Counted from the first letter of the stretch, positions 41,895 through 51,179 are shown. The stretch: 64,000 nucleotides of DNA from Starkeya sp. ORNL1 (GCF_012971745.1 NZ_CP048834.1:5899001-5963000), one strand, 5' to 3'. The notes: generated by a model from the letters alone, not told the origin. Translations and numbers: made by a program.

Positions 41895-43085
41895 TCAGCT
41901 CCTGAGAGTATCCGTCACCATGACCGCTTCTCGTGTCAAAGCAGTGAATGCCGGTGCGCGACGTATCACCCCGCCACCCAGCAGGCGGGCCGCCTCGCCA
42001 CCGTCTTCGTAGAACACGCATGCCTGCCCCGGAGCGACGCCTTCTTCCATGGCATGCAGATGAACCGCAACGGTGCCATCGGGTTCCCGCGCCAGATGGC
42101 CGGGCACCGGGGCGCGGGTAGAGCGCACCTTCACGTGCAACTCACGCTCGGCGTCGAGCGCGGCCTCGATCGGCTCATCGCCCAGCCAGTTGAGCTCGTC
42201 GACCCGCACCACCGAGACTCCCAGCGAATGGCGCGGCCCGACCAGTACGCGGCGGGCCACGGCGTCGATGCCGACCACATAGAGCGGCTCGGAGGAAGCA
42301 ATGCCGAGGCCCTTGCGCTGGCCGATGGTGTAGCGCATCACGCCATTGTGCCGGCCGAGCACACGGCCATCGAGATGCACGATCTCGCCGGGCTCGGCGG
42401 CTTCCGGGCGCAGCTTCTCGACGATGTCGGTGTAGCGCCCGGTCGGCACGAAGCAGATGTCCTGGCTATCCGGCTTGTCCGCGACCTTGAGGCCGAAGCT
42501 CTCGGCGAGCGCGCGCACTTCCGGCTTGGTGGTCTCGCCCAGCGGGAAGCGCAGCATGTCGATCTGCTCGCGCGTCGTCGCATAGAGGAAGTAGCTCTGG
42601 TCGCGGGAGAGATCGAGCGGGCGAAACAGGCCGCGCCCGCCCTGCGGCAGCGCCCGGCTGGTCACGTAATGGCCGGTGGCGAGGATGTCGGCGCCGAGGT
42701 CGCGCGCGGTCTCCAGGAGGTCACGGAACTTGACGGTGCGGTTGCAGTCGACGCAGGGGATCGGTGTCTCGCCCGCGGCATAGGCATCGGCGAAGCGCTC
42801 GATCACGGCGTGGCGGAACCGGCTCTCATAGTCGAGCACGTAATGCGGGATGCCGAGCCGCTCGGCGACCATGCTGGCGTCGTAAATGTCCTGGCCGGCG
42901 CAGCAGGCGCCCGGGCGATGGTGCATCGCCTCGCCATGGTCGTAGAGCTGCAGCGTGACGCCGATCACCTCATAGCCAGCCTTGGCATAGAGCGCTGCGA
43001 CCACCGACGAATCCACGCCGCCCGACATCGCCACCACGACGCGGGTCTGGGCAGGGGAACGTCCGGTATCGTCGAGCAGGATCAT
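41895..43085 (-). CDS. mnmA: tRNA-specific 2-thiouridylase MnmA
   Basis: 396-residue enzyme that thiolates U34 of tRNA Lys, Glu and Gln. The PP-loop [16 protein letters not shown] is at about residues 16-30, the first catalytic cysteine is in [14 protein letters not shown] and the second in [18 protein letters not shown] and the C-terminal barrel follow. ATG 43085 gives the family's usual length; the frame runs on to 43274 without a ribosome site and with non-family sequence. It is divergent from the next periplasmic protein gene. Confidence 0.95.
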   Translation of the reverse strand: MILLDDTGRSPAQTRVVVAMSGGVDSSVVAALYAKAGYEVIGVTLQLYDHGEAMHHRPGACCAGQDIYDASMVAERLGIPHYVLDYESRFRHAVIERFADAYAAGETPIPCVDCNRTVKFRDLLETARDLGADILATGHYVTSRALPQGGRGLFRPLDLSRDQSYFLYATTREQIDMLRFPLGETTKPEVRALAESFGLKVADKPDSQDICFVPTGRYTDIVEKLRPEAAEPGEIVHLDGRVLGRHNGVMRYTIGQRKGLGIASSEPLYVVGIDAVARRVLVGPRHSLGVSVVRVDELNWLGDEPIEAALDAERELHVKVRSTRAPVPGHLAREPDGTVAVHLHAMEEGVAPGQACVFYEDGGEAARLLGGGVIRRAPAFTALTREAVMVTDTLRS

Positions 43086-43333
43086 GAGGCGGCGGAACGC
43101 GGGAATCTGGCCGGTGTTGCGCGCCGTCTTGCGCAAGGGACTCGGGCCCTGGTTACCATGGTTTACGGACCAAGGTTTTACGGGTGGTGCGGCCGCGACG
43201 CAAGCCAAGCCGCAGCGGGGCTTGCCGGCGTCCGCTGGCTCATCGCCGGGAAGTGATGCGTAGCGGGCTGGCAATCGGCGGGAAGCGGCGTTTGATGGCG
43301 GCTCTTCGGCGTTCCCCCGATAAAGGTCGGCCC

Positions 43334-43963
43334 ATGAACATCGCCCCGAAATCCCGCCTTCGCACCCTGCTTGCCGCGCTTGCGGCGAGCGCCGTCCTCA
43401 CCGGCGGCGCGCTGGCGCAAGGTGCGCCGCCTGCCGCGCGGCTCGCCGCCACCGTGGTGAAGGCGGATGGCGACCGGCTCGAGGCCACGGATAGCAGCGG
43501 CAAGCCGGTGAGCTTCAAGCTGCCGGACAATCTGCGGATCACCGCGGTGGCGACGGCCTCGCCCGAGGAGATCAAGCCCGGCAGCTTCATCGGCAGCGCC
43601 GCGCTGCCGGGGCCGAACGGCACGCTGACCGCGCTGGAGGTGCACGTCTTCCCGCCGAGCATGCGCGGCACCGGGGAGGGACACAGGCCCTGGGGCACGG
43701 ACCCGAACGCCTCCATGACCAATGGCACGGTGGGTGATCTCGTGGTCTCCAACGGGCGCACCATGACGGTGAAGTATGGCGAAGGCGGCGTGCAGACCAT
43801 CGTGGTGCCGCCCGATGTGCCGATCGTGACCATCGACAAGGGCGACCGCGCGATGCTGGTGCCGGGCGCGCACATCGTGGCGTTCTATGCGCGCGGCGAC
43901 GACGGCACGATGGTCGCGAGCCGGGTGACGGTGGGCAAGGACGGCACCGTGCCGCCGATGTGA
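43334..43963 (+). CDS. Exported protein of unknown function (beta-rich, DUF5666-like)
   Basis: 209 residues with a signal peptide ending near GGALAQ-GAP. The mature part has two similar beta-rich halves: [21 protein letters not shown] with [12 protein letters not shown], and later [22 protein letters not shown] with [13 protein letters not shown]. That duplicated OB-like pattern resembles DUF5666 proteins. It is probably periplasmic. The upstream frame from 43184 has no signal sequence and is rejected as the start. Confidence 0.72.
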   Translation: MNIAPKSRLRTLLAALAASAVLTGGALAQGAPPAARLAATVVKADGDRLEATDSSGKPVSFKLPDNLRITAVATASPEEIKPGSFIGSAALPGPNGTLTALEVHVFPPSMRGTGEGHRPWGTDPNASMTNGTVGDLVVSNGRTMTVKYGEGGVQTIVVPPDVPIVTIDKGDRAMLVPGAHIVAFYARGDDGTMVASRVTVGKDGTVPPM

Positions 43964-44024
43964 TCTTCGACCTTAGGCTGGCATTGCCGTGGCTTTGCTC
44001 AAGCATTGATACGGCTATGCTCGA

Positions 44025-44126
44025 GCATCCTTCGAGGCTCGCTGCGCTCGCACCTCAGGATGACGTGGTCCTTCTAAATCGACGTCATACTGAGGTGTCC
44101 GGCACAGCCGGGCCTCGAAGGATGCT
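44025..44126. repeat. Family B palindromic repeat, full copy
   Basis: GCATCCTTCGAGGCTCGCTG...CTCAGGATGACG on the left is inverted as GACGTCATACTGAGGTGTCCGG...CCTCGAAGGATGC on the right. It is a full two-armed element of about 100 bp like the copy at 47947. Confidence 0.8.
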
Positions 44127-44183
44127 GAAGCAGGACAACGCATCGCTCGCGAGAGGTACGCCGTGGCCGGCGTGCGACAGTCG

Positions 44184-44344
44184 TTAACCATTTTCGCCGC
44201 AGTGCGGCAAGTAAACGAAGCGTTTCTCAAATATTAATAAAATCCGACAGGAAGACGCCTCAAAACCCTGTGATTCGTTTAGGGAAAAATTCATCGCTCT
44301 CGCGTAGCGTTACCCTCGATTGGGTGTGTTTAGTGAGCGTACCA
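44184..44344 (+). promoter_or_regulatory. sciP promoter region with CtrA-type half-site and GANTC
   Basis: TTAACCAT, the preferred 8-base CtrA motif, is at 44184-44191 and a GANTC (CcrM methylation) site GATTC is at 44272-44276. The stretch is AT-rich compared with its surroundings (AAATATTAATAAAAT near 44229). In Caulobacter, sciP is activated by CtrA; the motifs here fit that pattern. No full TTAA-N7-TTAA box is seen. Confidence 0.45.
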
Positions 44345-44620
44345 ATGACCGAACCCTATCGGCCTAGGGTCAAATACGTAATCGGGCCGGATGGCAGTCC
44401 GTTAACCATTGCGGATCTGCCTCCGCCCGAAACCAAGCGCTGGGTGATCCGTCGCAAGGCGGAGGTGGTTGCTGCTGTGCGCGGCGGCTTGCTCAGCCTC
44501 GAGGAAGCCTGCAAACGCTACACTTTGACTACCGAGGAGTTCCTGTCCTGGCAGGCCTCCATCGACCGTCATGGCCTTGCCGGCCTGCGCACCACGCGCA
44601 TCCAGCAGTATCGGCAGTAG
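44345..44620 (+). CDS. sciP: CtrA inhibitor SciP (DUF1153)
   Basis: 91-residue helix-turn-helix protein. The family sequence is unmistakable: VKYVIGPDGSPLTIADLPPP, KRWVIRRKAEVVAAVRGGLLS and EACKRYTLTTEEFLSWQ, ending with GLAGLRTTRIQQYRQ. In Caulobacter, SciP binds CtrA and stops it activating promoters outside the proper cell-cycle phase. ATG 44345 gives the usual length; the open frame runs upstream without a ribosome site. The gene is followed by a rho-independent terminator. Confidence 0.95.
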   Translation: MTEPYRPRVKYVIGPDGSPLTIADLPPPETKRWVIRRKAEVVAAVRGGLLSLEEACKRYTLTTEEFLSWQASIDRHGLAGLRTTRIQQYRQ

Positions 44621-44665
44621 TCGGCCGCTTTACTTCGGCGATCTTGCGAATTCTTGTCACGTAAG

Positions 44666-44688
44666 CCCCGGCCTCGCGCCGGGGTTTT
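44666..44688 (+). terminator. Rho-independent terminator after sciP
   Basis: CCCCGGC (44666-44672), loop CTCGC, GCCGGGG (44678-44684), then TTTT. It is the clearest intrinsic terminator in the window and lies between convergent sciP and phnN, so it may also end phnN transcripts. Confidence 0.85.
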
Positions 44689-44697
44689 CGTCTGCGC

Positions 44698-45276
44698 CTA
44701 CAGGCCCGCCAGGAACGCCGCCAGCTTCTCACCAGCGGGTTCGACCGCGCCGTCATTCATGATGGTGAGATCGGGCGCAGCGCCGAGAGCGGGTTCGCGC
44801 GCCAGCCGCCCGGCCCGGGCGTTGGCGTCCTCGCGCCCGCGCGCGGCGATACGGGCAGCGAGCACCTCGGGCGGCGCGGTGATCAGCACCAGCTTCACGT
44901 TCGGATAACGCGCCCGCGCCTCGGCCACTGCGGCGCGCGAGCCATTGGCGACCACGGTGCGCCCCCCCGCCAGCGCCGCCTTCACATCCGGGCCGAGTGC
45001 ATAGCACAGGCCATTGGCCCGCCAGGCGAGGGCAAAACGTTCCGCGGCAATGCCGTCTTCGAATGCGGCCTCGTCGAACGGCTCGTGATCCTCGGTGCCA
45101 TCCGGGGCCCGGTTGACGAGGCGGCGGGCGAACACGATGTCGGATCGAGCGGCAAGCCGCGCCTTGGCGAAGGCGAGGAGCGTATCCTTGCCGGCACCGG
45201 AGGGGCCGACGACGAACACCAGCAGGCCCGATCGCACGCTCGCCTCCGGCTGTGTGTCCGGCATCGTCCCGTTCAT
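44698..45276 (-). CDS. phnN: Ribose 1,5-bisphosphate phosphokinase PhnN
   Basis: 192-residue guanylate-kinase-like P-loop enzyme making PRPP from ribose 1,5-bisphosphate, the last step of C-P lyase ribose salvage. The P-loop FVVGPSGAGKDTLL is at about residues 19-32; FARRLVNRAPDGTEDHEPFDEAAF (read in parts) and VANGSRAAVAEARARYP are family features. The start is 2 bp after phnM, with an alternative ATG at 45264. It ends the phn operon. Confidence 0.92.
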   Translation of the reverse strand: MNGTMPDTQPEASVRSGLLVFVVGPSGAGKDTLLAFAKARLAARSDIVFARRLVNRAPDGTEDHEPFDEAAFEDGIAAERFALAWRANGLCYALGPDVKAALAGGRTVVANGSRAAVAEARARYPNVKLVLITAPPEVLAARIAARGREDANARAGRLAREPALGAAPDLTIMNDGAVEPAGEKLAAFLAGL

Positions 45277-45278
45277 GG

Positions 45279-46430
45279 TCAGGACACCCGTTCGCCTTGC
45301 CGCCACACCGCGCGCACCACGGGCACGGCAGATTCTCCGGCGTCGGCGACAGTGACGCGGATCAGGTCGGCGCGCAGCCCTTCGGCGATGCGGCCGCGGT
45401 CGGTCAAGCCTGCCGCTGCGGCCGGATTGGCGCTGACGGTCCGTACCGCCGCGGGTAGCGAGATCTCCGGTACCCGGCGCGGCAGGTCGAAGGCGGCGAA
45501 CAGCAGGCTCGCCGGCACATAATCCGAGGAGAGGATGTCGAGCACGCCCTGCCGGGCCAGGCTCTCGGCCGCGACATTGCCGGTGTGCGAGCCGCCGCGC
45601 ACCAGGTTCGGCGCACCCATCAGCACGCGGATGCCGGCCTGGTGCGAGCCCGCCGCGGCGCGCTCGGTGGTGGGGAATTCGGCGATGGCGACGCCGTCGG
45701 CCACCGCCTCGGTGACATGAGCGTCAGTGGCGTCGTCATGGCTGGCCAGCACGATGCCGCGCTGGCGGGCATGGGCGACGAGGCGGTCGCGATTGGTGCG
45801 GGCGTGCAACTCGTGGGCGCGCAGGCGCTCGGCGACGATGATGTCCATCTCCTCGTCGGTGATGCCGCTCTTCTTCTTGTAATAGCTGCGGAAATGCTCC
45901 TCGCTGAGGAACTGCCGCTGGCCCGGCGTGTGGTCCATCAGCGAGATCAGCCTCACCTCGAAATCATCGAGCAGGTCTTCGGTGTCCTCGACCACGCCGT
46001 CGGCCGCGACTTCGCAGCGCAGGTGCACATGGTGCTCGGCGCGCAACAAGCCGGCCTTCGCCGCCTGGTTGACGGTGGCGGCGATCAGCGCGGCGTCGCC
46101 ATCGACGCCGACCGCCTTGCGATCGGGCCAGACACGCAGCGAGTCGAACACCGTGGTGATGCCGGAGGCAGCGATCTGTGCGTCGTAGGCGATCACCGCG
46201 GCTAATGGATTCCAGCGCACGCGGGGGCGCGGGAACAGATGGCCCTCGACATGGTCGGTGTGCAGCTCGACGAGGCCGGGCAGCAGATAGTCGCCTTTCA
46301 GGTCGAGCGCGCCGGGCGGCACGGCACCGCTGCCGATCTCGGCGATGCGCCCGTCGCGCAGCACGACATGGCCCTCGCGCACTTCGTCGGGCAGCACCAG
46401 CCGGGCATTGGCGAGAATAGTGTCAGTCAT
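45279..46430 (-). CDS. phnM: Alpha-D-ribose 1-methylphosphonate 5-triphosphate diphosphatase PhnM
   Basis: 383-residue amidohydrolase-fold enzyme that removes pyrophosphate from the PhnGHI product. Metal-binding ELHTDHVEGHLFPRP lies at about residues 55-70, later ligands appear in SHDDATDAHV and SSDYVP. It sits between phnL and phnN with an 7-bp gap to phnL. Confidence 0.95.
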   Translation of the reverse strand: MTDTILANARLVLPDEVREGHVVLRDGRIAEIGSGAVPPGALDLKGDYLLPGLVELHTDHVEGHLFPRPRVRWNPLAAVIAYDAQIAASGITTVFDSLRVWPDRKAVGVDGDAALIAATVNQAAKAGLLRAEHHVHLRCEVAADGVVEDTEDLLDDFEVRLISLMDHTPGQRQFLSEEHFRSYYKKKSGITDEEMDIIVAERLRAHELHARTNRDRLVAHARQRGIVLASHDDATDAHVTEAVADGVAIAEFPTTERAAAGSHQAGIRVLMGAPNLVRGGSHTGNVAAESLARQGVLDILSSDYVPASLLFAAFDLPRRVPEISLPAAVRTVSANPAAAAGLTDRGRIAEGLRADLIRVTVADAGESAVPVVRAVWRQGERVS

Positions 46431-46437
46431 CGATCCC

Positions 46438-47136
46438 TCAGGCCGCGGCAGCGAATTGCGTCACGTCGATCACGCGGTCGCAGACCGCATCGCGCACCTC
46501 GGCATCGTGGAAGATGCCAAGAATGCCGACACCCTCGCGCTTCTTCTCCTCGATCAGGGCGATCACCACGGCGCGGTTGGCGGCGTCGAGCGAAGCGGTC
46601 GGCTCGTCCATCAGGAGCAGCGGGCGGTGGGCGATGAGGCCGCGGGCAATGTTCACGCGCTGCTGCTCGCCGCCGGAGAAGGTCGCCGGCGGCAGTGCCC
46701 ATAGCCGCTCCGGCAGGTTCAGCCGGGCGAGCAGTCGACCGGCGCGGGCGCGCGCCTCGTCGCGGGCGACGCCGTCGCCGATCAACGGCTCGGCTACCAC
46801 GTCGAGTGCGGAGACCCGAGGTATGACGCGCAGGAACTGGCTGACATAGCCCATGGTGGAGGCGCGCAGCCGCATCAGCCGGCGCGGCTCCGCGGTGGCG
46901 ACATCGACCATCTCGCCGCCGTCAGCGACCAGGATGGCGCCGGCATCGACCCGGTAATTGCCATAGACCATCTTCAGCAGCGAACTCTTGCCGGCGCCCG
47001 AGGGGCCGCCGAGCGCGACGCATTCGCCGGCATCGAGCGTGAAGCCGGCGCCATTGACCACCGGCAGCCGGGCGCCGTCGCGCAGATGCAGGATGAAGGT
47101 CTTGGAGAGACCGGAGACGTCGAGAAGCGCGCTCAT
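46438..47136 (-). CDS. phnL: C-P lyase ABC-type ATPase PhnL
   Basis: 232-residue ATP-binding protein, a non-transport subunit associated with the C-P lyase complex. Walker A GGPSGAGKSSLLK, signature FSGGEQQRVNIARGL and Walker B LLLMDEPTASLD are canonical. Its start overlaps the phnK stop by 4 bp. Confidence 0.94.
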   Translation of the reverse strand: MSALLDVSGLSKTFILHLRDGARLPVVNGAGFTLDAGECVALGGPSGAGKSSLLKMVYGNYRVDAGAILVADGGEMVDVATAEPRRLMRLRASTMGYVSQFLRVIPRVSALDVVAEPLIGDGVARDEARARAGRLLARLNLPERLWALPPATFSGGEQQRVNIARGLIAHRPLLLMDEPTASLDAANRAVVIALIEEKKREGVGILGIFHDAEVRDAVCDRVIDVTQFAAAA

Positions 47137-47909
47137 GCCGCCAGCACCGAGGAAACCAGAAGCTGCGTATAGGGCTCGCGCGGATCGTCGAGCACCTGAT
47201 CGGTAAGGCCGGTCTCGATGACGCGGCCATGACGCATCACCACCATGCGGTGCGAGAGCAGCCGGGCCACCGCGAGATCATGGGTGACGATGATGACGGC
47301 GAGGCCGAGCTCGGAGACCAGCGTGCGGATGAGGTCGAGCAGGCGCGCCTGCACCGAGACGTCGAGGCCGCCGGTCGGCTCGTCCATGAAGACGAGGCGC
47401 GGGCGGGTGACGAGGTTGCGGGCGATCTGCAGGCGCTGGCGCATGCCGCCGGAGAAGGCGCGTGGATCATCGTCGACGCGATCGGCGGCAATCTCGACGC
47501 GGGACAGCCAATCCAGCGCCTCGTCGCGGATATTGCCGTAGTGCCGCCAGCCCACCGCCATCAGCCGCTCGCCGACATTGCCGCCGGCGGAGACCGCCAT
47601 GCGCAGTCCGGACTCGGGGTTCTGCCGCACGAAGCCCCAGTCGGTGCGCATCAGCAGCCGCCGCTCGGCCGCGCCGAGGCTGGCGAGATCGCGGGTCTGC
47701 CCATCCCGCATGCGGTAGAGCACGCGCCCGGTTGAGGGAGCGAGTTCCGTGGAGAGCAGGCCGAGCAAGGTCGACTTGCCGGAGCCGGATTCCCCGACCA
47801 CAGCCAGCACTTCGCCGGGATGCACTTCCAGCGAGACGTCGCGGCAGCCGATGCGCGCGCCGTAGTTTTTCGAGAGGCCGTCTGCGATCAGGAGCGGGAT
47901 GTCGGTCAT
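47133..47909 (-). CDS. phnK: C-P lyase ABC-type ATPase PhnK
   Basis: 258-residue ATPase that docks on the PhnGHIJ core. Walker A VVGESGSGKSTLLG, signature FSGGMRQRLQIARNL, Walker B LVFMDEPTGGLD and VTHDLAVARLLSHR match PhnK. ATG 47909 was chosen; the frame upstream runs into the repeat that separates it from phnJ. Confidence 0.94.
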   Translation of the reverse strand: MTDIPLLIADGLSKNYGARIGCRDVSLEVHPGEVLAVVGESGSGKSTLLGLLSTELAPSTGRVLYRMRDGQTRDLASLGAAERRLLMRTDWGFVRQNPESGLRMAVSAGGNVGERLMAVGWRHYGNIRDEALDWLSRVEIAADRVDDDPRAFSGGMRQRLQIARNLVTRPRLVFMDEPTGGLDVSVQARLLDLIRTLVSELGLAVIIVTHDLAVARLLSHRMVVMRHGRVIETGLTDQVLDDPREPYTQLLVSSVLAA

Positions 47910-47946
47910 TCGTCTCCGCTCCTCAAAGAAGAGGGCGTGCATGTGA

Positions 47947-48046
47947 GCATCCTTCGAGGCTCGCTGCGCTCGCACCTCAGGATGAGGTTGGTTGAAAAGG
48001 CGACCTCATCCTGAGGTGCCGGCCTGTGGCCGGCCTCGAAGGATGC
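47947..48046. repeat. Family B palindromic repeat inside the phn operon
   Basis: GCATCCTTCGAGGCTCGCTG...CTCAGGATGAGG is inverted as CCTCATCCTGAGGTGCCGG...CCTCGAAGGATGC. It fills most of the 163 bp between phnJ and phnK, the only sizeable gap in the otherwise tightly packed phn operon. Confidence 0.85.
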
Positions 48047-48072
48047 TGAAGCCGAATGACCTCTGTGAGGTT

Positions 48073-48963
48073 TCATGGCGCCATCTCCCCGCGATGCCCT
48101 TCCTTCTGCCGGCCCTCGCAATAATCCGTGTCCGAGCACACGAACATGCGCCCGCCGGCATCGTCGAGGATCACCTCATCGAGATAGACGCCCTCGGCGG
48201 CGCACAGGGCGCAGGGCTTGGCGAAGCGCTGGACGCGGAAGGGGTGGTCGTCGAAATCGAGCGAGCGCACCCTGGTGTGGGGCGGGATGGCGTAGATGCG
48301 CTTCTCGCGGCCAGCCCCGAACAATTGCAGCGCCGGGCTGTCATCCATCTTCGGATTGTCGAATTTGGGGATGGGCGAGGGGTCCATCACATAGCGGCCC
48401 GCCACCTCCACCGGATAGGCGTAGGTGGTGGCGATGTGGCCGTGCCGGGCGATGTCCTCATAGAGCTTCACATGCATGAGGCCGTATTCCGCCAGCGCGT
48501 GCAACTCGCGGGTCTCGGTCTCGCGCGGCTCCAGGTAGCGCAGCGGCTCGGGGATCGGCACCTGATAGACCAGGATCTGCCGCTCGGAGAGCGGCGCCTC
48601 GGGGATGCGGTGGCGGGTCTGGATGATGGTGGCGTCCGGCGTCGAGGTGGTGGTGGCGATGCCGGCGGTCTTCTCGAAGAAGCCGCGGATCGCCACCGCG
48701 TTGGTGGTGTCGTCGGCGCCCTGGTCGATCACCTTGAGTACGTCGTCCGGGCCGAGCACGGCGGCGGTGACCTGCACGCCACCGGTGCCCCAGCCATAGG
48801 GCATCGGCATTTCGCGGCTCGCGAACGGCACCTGATAGCCGGGAATGGCGATCGCCTTCAGAATCGCGCGGCGGATCATGCGCTTGGTCTGCTCGTCGAG
48901 ATAGGCGAAGTTGTAGGTGATCTCCGGCATGCCGCCCGAGTGCGTGTTCATCGGAGCGTTCAT
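48073..48963 (-). CDS. phnJ: Alpha-D-ribose 1-methylphosphonate 5-phosphate C-P lyase PhnJ
   Basis: 296-residue radical-SAM enzyme that breaks the carbon-phosphorus bond. The Fe-S/catalytic cysteines are intact with the family spacing C-X2-C-X21-C-X5-C (CALC near residue 244, then CSDTDYC). YNFAYLDEQTKRMIRRAI and GWGTGGVQVTAAVLGPDD are typical. Its start overlaps phnI by 4 bp. Confidence 0.96.
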   Translation of the reverse strand: MNAPMNTHSGGMPEITYNFAYLDEQTKRMIRRAILKAIAIPGYQVPFASREMPMPYGWGTGGVQVTAAVLGPDDVLKVIDQGADDTTNAVAIRGFFEKTAGIATTTSTPDATIIQTRHRIPEAPLSERQILVYQVPIPEPLRYLEPRETETRELHALAEYGLMHVKLYEDIARHGHIATTYAYPVEVAGRYVMDPSPIPKFDNPKMDDSPALQLFGAGREKRIYAIPPHTRVRSLDFDDHPFRVQRFAKPCALCAAEGVYLDEVILDDAGGRMFVCSDTDYCEGRQKEGHRGEMAP

Positions 48964-50054
48964 TCCGCGGCCTCCCGCATCTCGTCCTCGCGCTCATTGC
49001 GCATGCGGCGCACCAGATCGAGTTCGGCCTGGAAGTCGACATAATGCGGCAGCTTCAGATGCTCGACGAAGCCGGTCGCCTGCACATTGTCGGAGTGGGA
49101 CAGAACGAACTCCTCGTCCTGTACCGGAGCGCCGAACTCCTCGCCGAGTTCCTTCCAGCGCAGCGCCCGTTCGACCAGCGCCATGGACATGGCCTTGCGC
49201 TCGCATTGCCCGAAGACGAGGCCATAGCCACGCGTGAATTGCGGCGGCGCGTCGGCGCTGCCCTGGAACTGCGTCACCATCTGGCACTCGGTGACCTGGA
49301 CGGTGCCGAGCGAGACCTCGAAACCCAGCTCCTCGGCGAAGAACGACACCTCGATATCGCCGAAGCGGATCTCGCCGACGAAAGGATGGGTGCGGCCGAA
49401 GCCGCGCTGCGAGGAATAACCGAGCGCCAGCAGGAAGCCTTCATCGCCGCGGGCCAGCGTCTGCAAGCGCGCAGCGCGGTCGACGGGAAAGCTGACCGGC
49501 GCACGGGTGATATCGAAGGGCTCGCTGCCGTCATCGTCCGGGGAGGGTTCGATCAGCCCCTCGGCGCCGATCAGGTCGGTGACGCGCGGCATCGGGCCGG
49601 CGTCCACGATGGCTTCGGGCGCGTCGGCGGTGGCGTCGGCCGGGTCGGCGGCACTGAGCGAGGTGTCGAGCAGCCGGTGGGTGTAGTCGAAGGTCGGACC
49701 GAGCAATTGCCCGCCCGGCAGATCCTTGAAGGTGGCGGAGACGCGCCGGCGCACCAGCATGGCGGCGGTGTCGATGGGCAGCGAATTGCCGAAGCGCGGC
49801 AGCGTGGTGCGGAAGGCGCGCACAAGGAAGATCGCCTCGATCAGGTCGCCGCGCGCCTGCTTCACCGCCAAAGCGGCGAGCGCGGTGTCATAGAGCGAGC
49901 CCTCGGCCATCACCCGGTCGACGGCGAGCGAGAGCTGGGCGACGATCTGGTCGAGCCCGATGCTCGGCAGGTTCTTGTCGCCGCGCCGCCGCTTGGCGAG
50001 CAGTTCGTGGGCGTTGCGGATGGCCTTCTCGCCGCCTTTGGCCGCGACATACAT
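48960..50054 (-). CDS. phnI: C-P lyase core subunit PhnI
   Basis: 364-residue nucleosidase-like subunit that, with PhnG, PhnH and PhnL, joins methylphosphonate to the ribose of ATP. It begins MYVAAKGGEKAIRNAHELLA, the usual PhnI start, and contains RGFGRTHPFVGEIRFGDIEV and CQMVTQFQGS. The 3-bp gap to phnH suggests coupling. Confidence 0.95.
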   Translation of the reverse strand: MYVAAKGGEKAIRNAHELLAKRRRGDKNLPSIGLDQIVAQLSLAVDRVMAEGSLYDTALAALAVKQARGDLIEAIFLVRAFRTTLPRFGNSLPIDTAAMLVRRRVSATFKDLPGGQLLGPTFDYTHRLLDTSLSAADPADATADAPEAIVDAGPMPRVTDLIGAEGLIEPSPDDDGSEPFDITRAPVSFPVDRAARLQTLARGDEGFLLALGYSSQRGFGRTHPFVGEIRFGDIEVSFFAEELGFEVSLGTVQVTECQMVTQFQGSADAPPQFTRGYGLVFGQCERKAMSMALVERALRWKELGEEFGAPVQDEEFVLSHSDNVQATGFVEHLKLPHYVDFQAELDLVRRMRNEREDEMREAAE

Positions 50055-50057
50055 CGG

Positions 50058-50684
50058 TCAAGCCTCCACGATCGCGATGGAGCGCGGCAGCGCGGCGACG
50101 CCGCCCGGGCCGGCCAGGATGAGATCGATGCCGCGCGGGAACAGCGCGCGGTTTGCTGTCCAGCGGGCGGCCAGGTCGGCCGGCAGCGGCTCGGCGTTGA
50201 AGTAGCGCACGCCTTCGATGCCCGGCCCATGAAGCTGCAAACCCGTCGTCGCGAAGCGCTCGACCTGCAGGATCAAGGTCGCGGATGCGTCGGGATAGTC
50301 AGGCGTGCCTTGCGCGAAGATCGAGAAATCGGGCAGCCGCGCCGGATCGGCGACCAGTGCGAAGCGGGCCGCAGCGGGATCAGCGACGATTGTCGCACCG
50401 GTATGGAAGCGCAGGAAGGCACCAACTTCGGGTACCGCCGCCAGCACCGGATCGAGCCAGAGCGGGGTCTCGTAATCGGCAAGAGCCAACGTCACCGCCG
50501 CCGCCTCGATCGAGAGTGGCGCAGGCGGGGCGAGATCGAGGGTCAACGGCTCGACGGTTCCCGGCCGGGCCAGCGCCCACATCACGGCGCGGAATACGGC
50601 CTGCGAATTGAGCACCGGGTCGGCGAAGCCGGGCGCCAGGGTGCTGGCGAGGGATTTGGCGGCGGAGAAGGTGGGCGGCGACAT
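50058..50684 (-). CDS. phnH: C-P lyase core subunit PhnH
   Basis: 208-residue subunit of the PhnGHIJ complex. Typical segments: LAPGFADPVLNSQAVFRAVMWALARPG (in parts) near the N-terminus, DYETPLWLD, and GPGIEGVRYFNAEPLP. It begins directly after the phnG stop codon. Confidence 0.93.
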   Translation of the reverse strand: MSPPTFSAAKSLASTLAPGFADPVLNSQAVFRAVMWALARPGTVEPLTLDLAPPAPLSIEAAAVTLALADYETPLWLDPVLAAVPEVGAFLRFHTGATIVADPAAARFALVADPARLPDFSIFAQGTPDYPDASATLILQVERFATTGLQLHGPGIEGVRYFNAEPLPADLAARWTANRALFPRGIDLILAGPGGVAALPRSIAIVEA

Positions 50685-51179
50685 CTAGTCCTCCCCGCGC
50701 ACGAGTGTGAAGAACTCGACCTTGGTCGCGGCGGTCTCGGCCCGCACGGTGCCGGCCTCACGTGCCAGCCGCTCGCGCACCGGCGCCAGCGCCGCTTCCA
50801 CCGCGAGCCGGCGGCCGGCATCCTGCCACAGCGCATCGATGATCGCCGCCGCGCGTGCCGATTGCGGCGCGCGGCCGAGCCGGTAGCTGAAGCCGGCAGC
50901 GCCACCATCGAGCCGCACCGCCGCCCGGCTCACCGTCGCCTCGCCGAGATTAAAGGGGGCGCCATCGCCGCCGGTGCGGCCACGCAGCATGACGAGCCCG
51001 ACTTCCGGCGCCCTGAGATCGATGGCGGTGGGGACCGGTGCCAGTGCGTGCAGCATGGAATCGAGTTCGGCCGGTTCCGCGCGGGCCAGCGCTGCCATGG
51101 CTTGCCGCCGCGCTGCTGCCTCGGGGGAGGCCTCGCGATCCGTCGGGTTTTCAGTCGGCGTTGAATTTTCAGTGGTCAT
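50685..51179 (-). CDS. phnG: C-P lyase core subunit PhnG
   Basis: 164-residue subunit, first gene of the operon. RRQAMAALARAEPAEL and PEVGLVMLRGRTGGDGAPFNLGEATV (in parts) are family motifs. ATG 51179 was preferred to the upstream frame, which runs into the operator. The N-terminus carries an extra 20-residue Thr/Glu-rich stretch. Confidence 0.92.
   Translation of the reverse strand: MTTENSTPTENPTDREASPEAAARRQAMAALARAEPAELDSMLHALAPVPTAIDLRAPEVGLVMLRGRTGGDGAPFNLGEATVSRAAVRLDGGAAGFSYRLGRAPQSARAAAIIDALWQDAGRRLAVEAALAPVRERLAREAGTVRAETAATKVEFFTLVRGED

Noticed and set aside
41316..43256. 646-codon plus-strand open frame
   Set aside because: Antisense to mnmA and the methyltransferase gene; no recognisable domain.
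43086..43274. N-terminal extension of mnmA
   Set aside because: The extra 63 residues are not family-like and lack a ribosome site.
49044..51164. 706-codon plus-strand open frame
   Set aside because: Antisense to phnI, phnH and phnG, all of which match their families along their full length.
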